DNA of 6,512 nt. Origin: Methanobacterium sp. Maddingley MBC34. Its GTDB lineage: Archaea > Methanobacteriota > Methanobacteria > Methanobacteriales > Methanobacteriaceae. The notes beneath the pieces are model-generated. The model was not told where the DNA came from. It was given only the letters and a program-made list of their open reading frames with translations, and did no database searches. Positions 5,505-6,512 of this stretch are shown in pieces (position 1 is the stretch's first letter; each line of letters opens with the position of its first letter). The stretch is taken from NCBI GenBank assembly GCA_000309865.1, contig AMGN01000018.1, positions 1 to 6,512 of the forward strand. Direction: 5' to 3'. The position numbers and the translations under genes are program-made.

Positions 5505-6158
5505 ATGAAAAGGGTTAATTCGGTTTTGTTAATTCTTATTTTCTTTTTAATGGGAGTCAGTGCCTTTTTAATCGTTATGAACGGTCAACTTACTTACGAT
5601 ATAGTCTTTGGTAATGATTTACCTCAAAGTGCCTATGTATCTCCAGCATCTAATTCCAGTAATGGAACTACCCAGAATAATGTAAGCAGTGCAGATAACA
5701 CTAAATCTGATGAAGTTAAAACAAAAAGCATACCTCTTGAATCTATTAAAACAACATATAAACTGTCCATACCTCGATTGGGACTTAATAGCAGCATAAG
5801 GGATGACACAGTCAATGCCAACTATGCAGTATACCATTATCCAGAGAGTGTCCAACCAGGAAACAATGGTGAATGTGGACTTTTAGGTCACAGAACATCA
5901 TACACATCCCCATTTGAGTATATAAGAATTTTAGTTCCGGGAGATGATGTATACATCTATGATGAGGGAAATAAAAAGAAGTACATTTACAAAGTTGTAT
6001 CCAATGGTAAAGATATCCGTTATGATTACAAGACAAATCCCATAAAATTCCAAACAAGTGGGACCTCAAGACTGTTATTGGTAACATGTTATCCTCCTGG
6101 AACCACCAGGGCAGCTTGGATTACTCATTGTGAACTGGACTCAGTTGATTCTTATTAG
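5505..6158 (+). CDS. Membrane-anchored sortase (transpeptidase)
   Basis: Sortases are cysteine transpeptidases that cut a C-terminal sorting signal and join the protein to the cell wall or to another protein; they act on the outer face of the membrane. The 217-residue product has an N-terminal membrane segment (about 7-25), a Ser/Asn/Thr-rich linker (about 42-82) and a sortase barrel from about 85 (KLSIPRLGLNSSI). The catalytic residues are all visible: His129 in LLGHRTSYTSPF, Cys195 in LLLVTCYPPG and Arg202 in TTRAAWI. The length fits single-domain sortases with an N-terminal anchor, and there is no second membrane helix. ATG 5505 is the only usual start after the stop at 5487; GGGG at 5494-5497 may serve as a weak ribosome site. 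It is divergent from the giant adhesin and convergent with another beta-helix gene. The class (D- or E-like) cannot be settled by eye. Confidence 0.93.
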   Translation: MKRVNSVLLILIFFLMGVSAFLIVMNGQLTYDIVFGNDLPQSAYVSPASNSSNGTTQNNVSSADNTKSDEVKTKSIPLESIKTTYKLSIPRLGLNSSIRDDTVNANYAVYHYPESVQPGNNGECGLLGHRTSYTSPFEYIRILVPGDDVYIYDEGNKKKYIYKVVSNGKDIRYDYKTNPIKFQTSGTSRLLLVTCYPPGTTRAAWITHCELDSVDSY

Positions 6159-6244
6159 TTTATAGCCTGTTAATTTTGATAACACCATAAGCACTCTCTG
6201 GTTAATTAATTCATTCTAATTCATTTCAGCAGCTAAAAGAAGTT

Positions 6245-6261
6245 AAAAAAAGTAAAAAAAA
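6245..6261 (-). terminator. Oligo-T terminator of the downstream beta-helix gene
   Basis: On the minus strand there are runs of 8 T (6261-6254) and 7 T (6251-6245), about 30 bases after the stop codon at 6289. Archaeal RNA polymerase terminates at consecutive T-runs of this kind without needing a stable hairpin. Confidence 0.6.
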
Positions 6262-6269
6262 GTTTAAAA

Positions 6270-6276
6270 TTTTTTT
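6270..6276 (+). terminator. Oligo-T terminator of the sortase gene
   Basis: Seven consecutive T on the plus strand, preceded by AAAA, lie about 110 bases after the sortase stop. Together with the opposite-strand T-runs at 6245-6261 this forms a compact bidirectional termination zone for the convergent genes. Confidence 0.5.
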
Positions 6277-6288
6277 GGAACCTTTTAC

Positions 6289-6512
6289 TTAGAATGACAT
6301 GTTAGTTGGATAGTGGTCAATATTTGATCCGCCCTGTATTGGATAAACACCACTGCCACTGTAATCACTCCAGTAATTACCAGTGTTAACTCCGTTATCC
6401 CAGTTGTTAGTTCCTGTATCGTAAGCTTGAGTGTTATTGTTACTGAAGTTGTTGGTGTAGATTTCATTGGTTTTAGAGTTGTCACTGAACAGCCCAACAG
6501 TGTTAGCGGTCA
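6289..6512 (-). CDS. C-terminal end of a second NosD-like beta-helix surface protein (partial)
   Basis: Only the last 73 complete codons and the TAA stop (6291-6289) are in the window; the gene enters from the right edge. The fragment holds two Asn-rich rungs (TANTVGLFSDNSKTNEIYTNN, FSNNNTQAYDTG), then NWDNG, GNYWSDYSG, a short PIQGGSNIDHYPTN segment and the end MSF. GNYWSDY followed by GGSNIDHYP is the usual closing cap of NosD-like proteins and parallels the GGNYW...GGQDNLPY caps in the giant gene on the left. The protein ends three residues after the cap with no hydrophobic helix, no basic tail and no LPxTG-like motif, so it does not look like a sortase or membrane-anchor substrate. It is probably secreted or held non-covalently. 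The reading frame on the same strand shifted by one base is a shadow. Confidence 0.85.
   Translation of the reverse strand, partial: TANTVGLFSDNSKTNEIYTNNFSNNNTQAYDTGTNNWDNGVNTGNYWSDYSGSGVYPIQGGSNIDHYPTNMSF

Larger units (their letters stand above)
6159..6288. other. Convergent intergenic spacer
   Basis: AT-rich spacer of 130 bases between the 3' ends of the sortase gene and the convergent beta-helix gene. It has a weak hairpin just after the sortase stop (TGTTA at 6168-6172, TAACA at 6180-6184, 7-base loop) and A/T homopolymer runs from 6245 to 6276. No gene is seen. Confidence 0.7.

Noticed and set aside
5619..6087. Three minus-strand open frames opposite the sortase gene
   Set aside because: The plus-strand frame has a full sortase triad and membrane anchor; the opposite frames have no recognisable features.
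6285..6497. Minus-strand open frame of 70 codons overlapping the right-hand gene
   Set aside because: It is shifted relative to the frame encoding GNYWSDY and the NosD cap. Its Thr-rich product is a shadow of the Asn-rich protein.

Overview
The window looks like the chromosome of a methanogenic archaeon, most likely of the order Methanobacteriales (Methanobacterium-like). The DNA is AT-rich. Two very Asn/Gly/Ser/Thr-rich NosD-type beta-helix surface proteins are present, a sortase lies between them, ribosome binding sites match the archaeal GGAGGTGATC type, and intergenic signals look like TATA boxes and oligo-T terminators. The placement rests on recognised protein style, not on a marker gene.

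Layout. Positions 1 to 5130 on the minus strand are one uninterrupted reading frame of about 1,710 codons. I checked this codon by codon and found no in-frame stop down to base 1, so the C-terminus lies outside the window. It has a signal peptide, then three consecutive parallel beta-helix modules. Each module opens with a PG-x-SI(Q) cap. The first two close with a GGN(F/Y)W...GDG...GGQDNLPY element and the third runs off the left edge. Modules 1 and 2 carry one and three copies of a recurring non-rung insert (DIDTSNT...P(I/L)YYL...GYLAL..C). Plus-strand open frames across 1-5100 are antisense shadows.

Positions 5131 to 5504 form a 374-base divergent intergenic region with TATA-like boxes, a perfect 12-bp palindrome and an 11-bp direct repeat. 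Positions 5505 to 6158 on the plus strand encode a 217-residue membrane-anchored sortase with its His/Cys/Arg triad intact. A short AT-rich stretch with T-runs on both strands separates it from a convergent minus-strand gene. Only the last 73 codons of that gene are in the window (6289-6512), and they encode the C-terminal cap of a second NosD-like beta-helix protein.

Working together (inference): this is a cell-surface locus, with a large secreted adhesin-like solenoid transcribed divergently from a sortase that could anchor surface proteins to the pseudomurein wall. The second beta-helix protein ends at its cap with no hydrophobic tail, so it is unlikely to be a substrate. Whether the giant protein has a sorting signal cannot be seen here. 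I found no CRISPR array, transposase, tRNA or rRNA.
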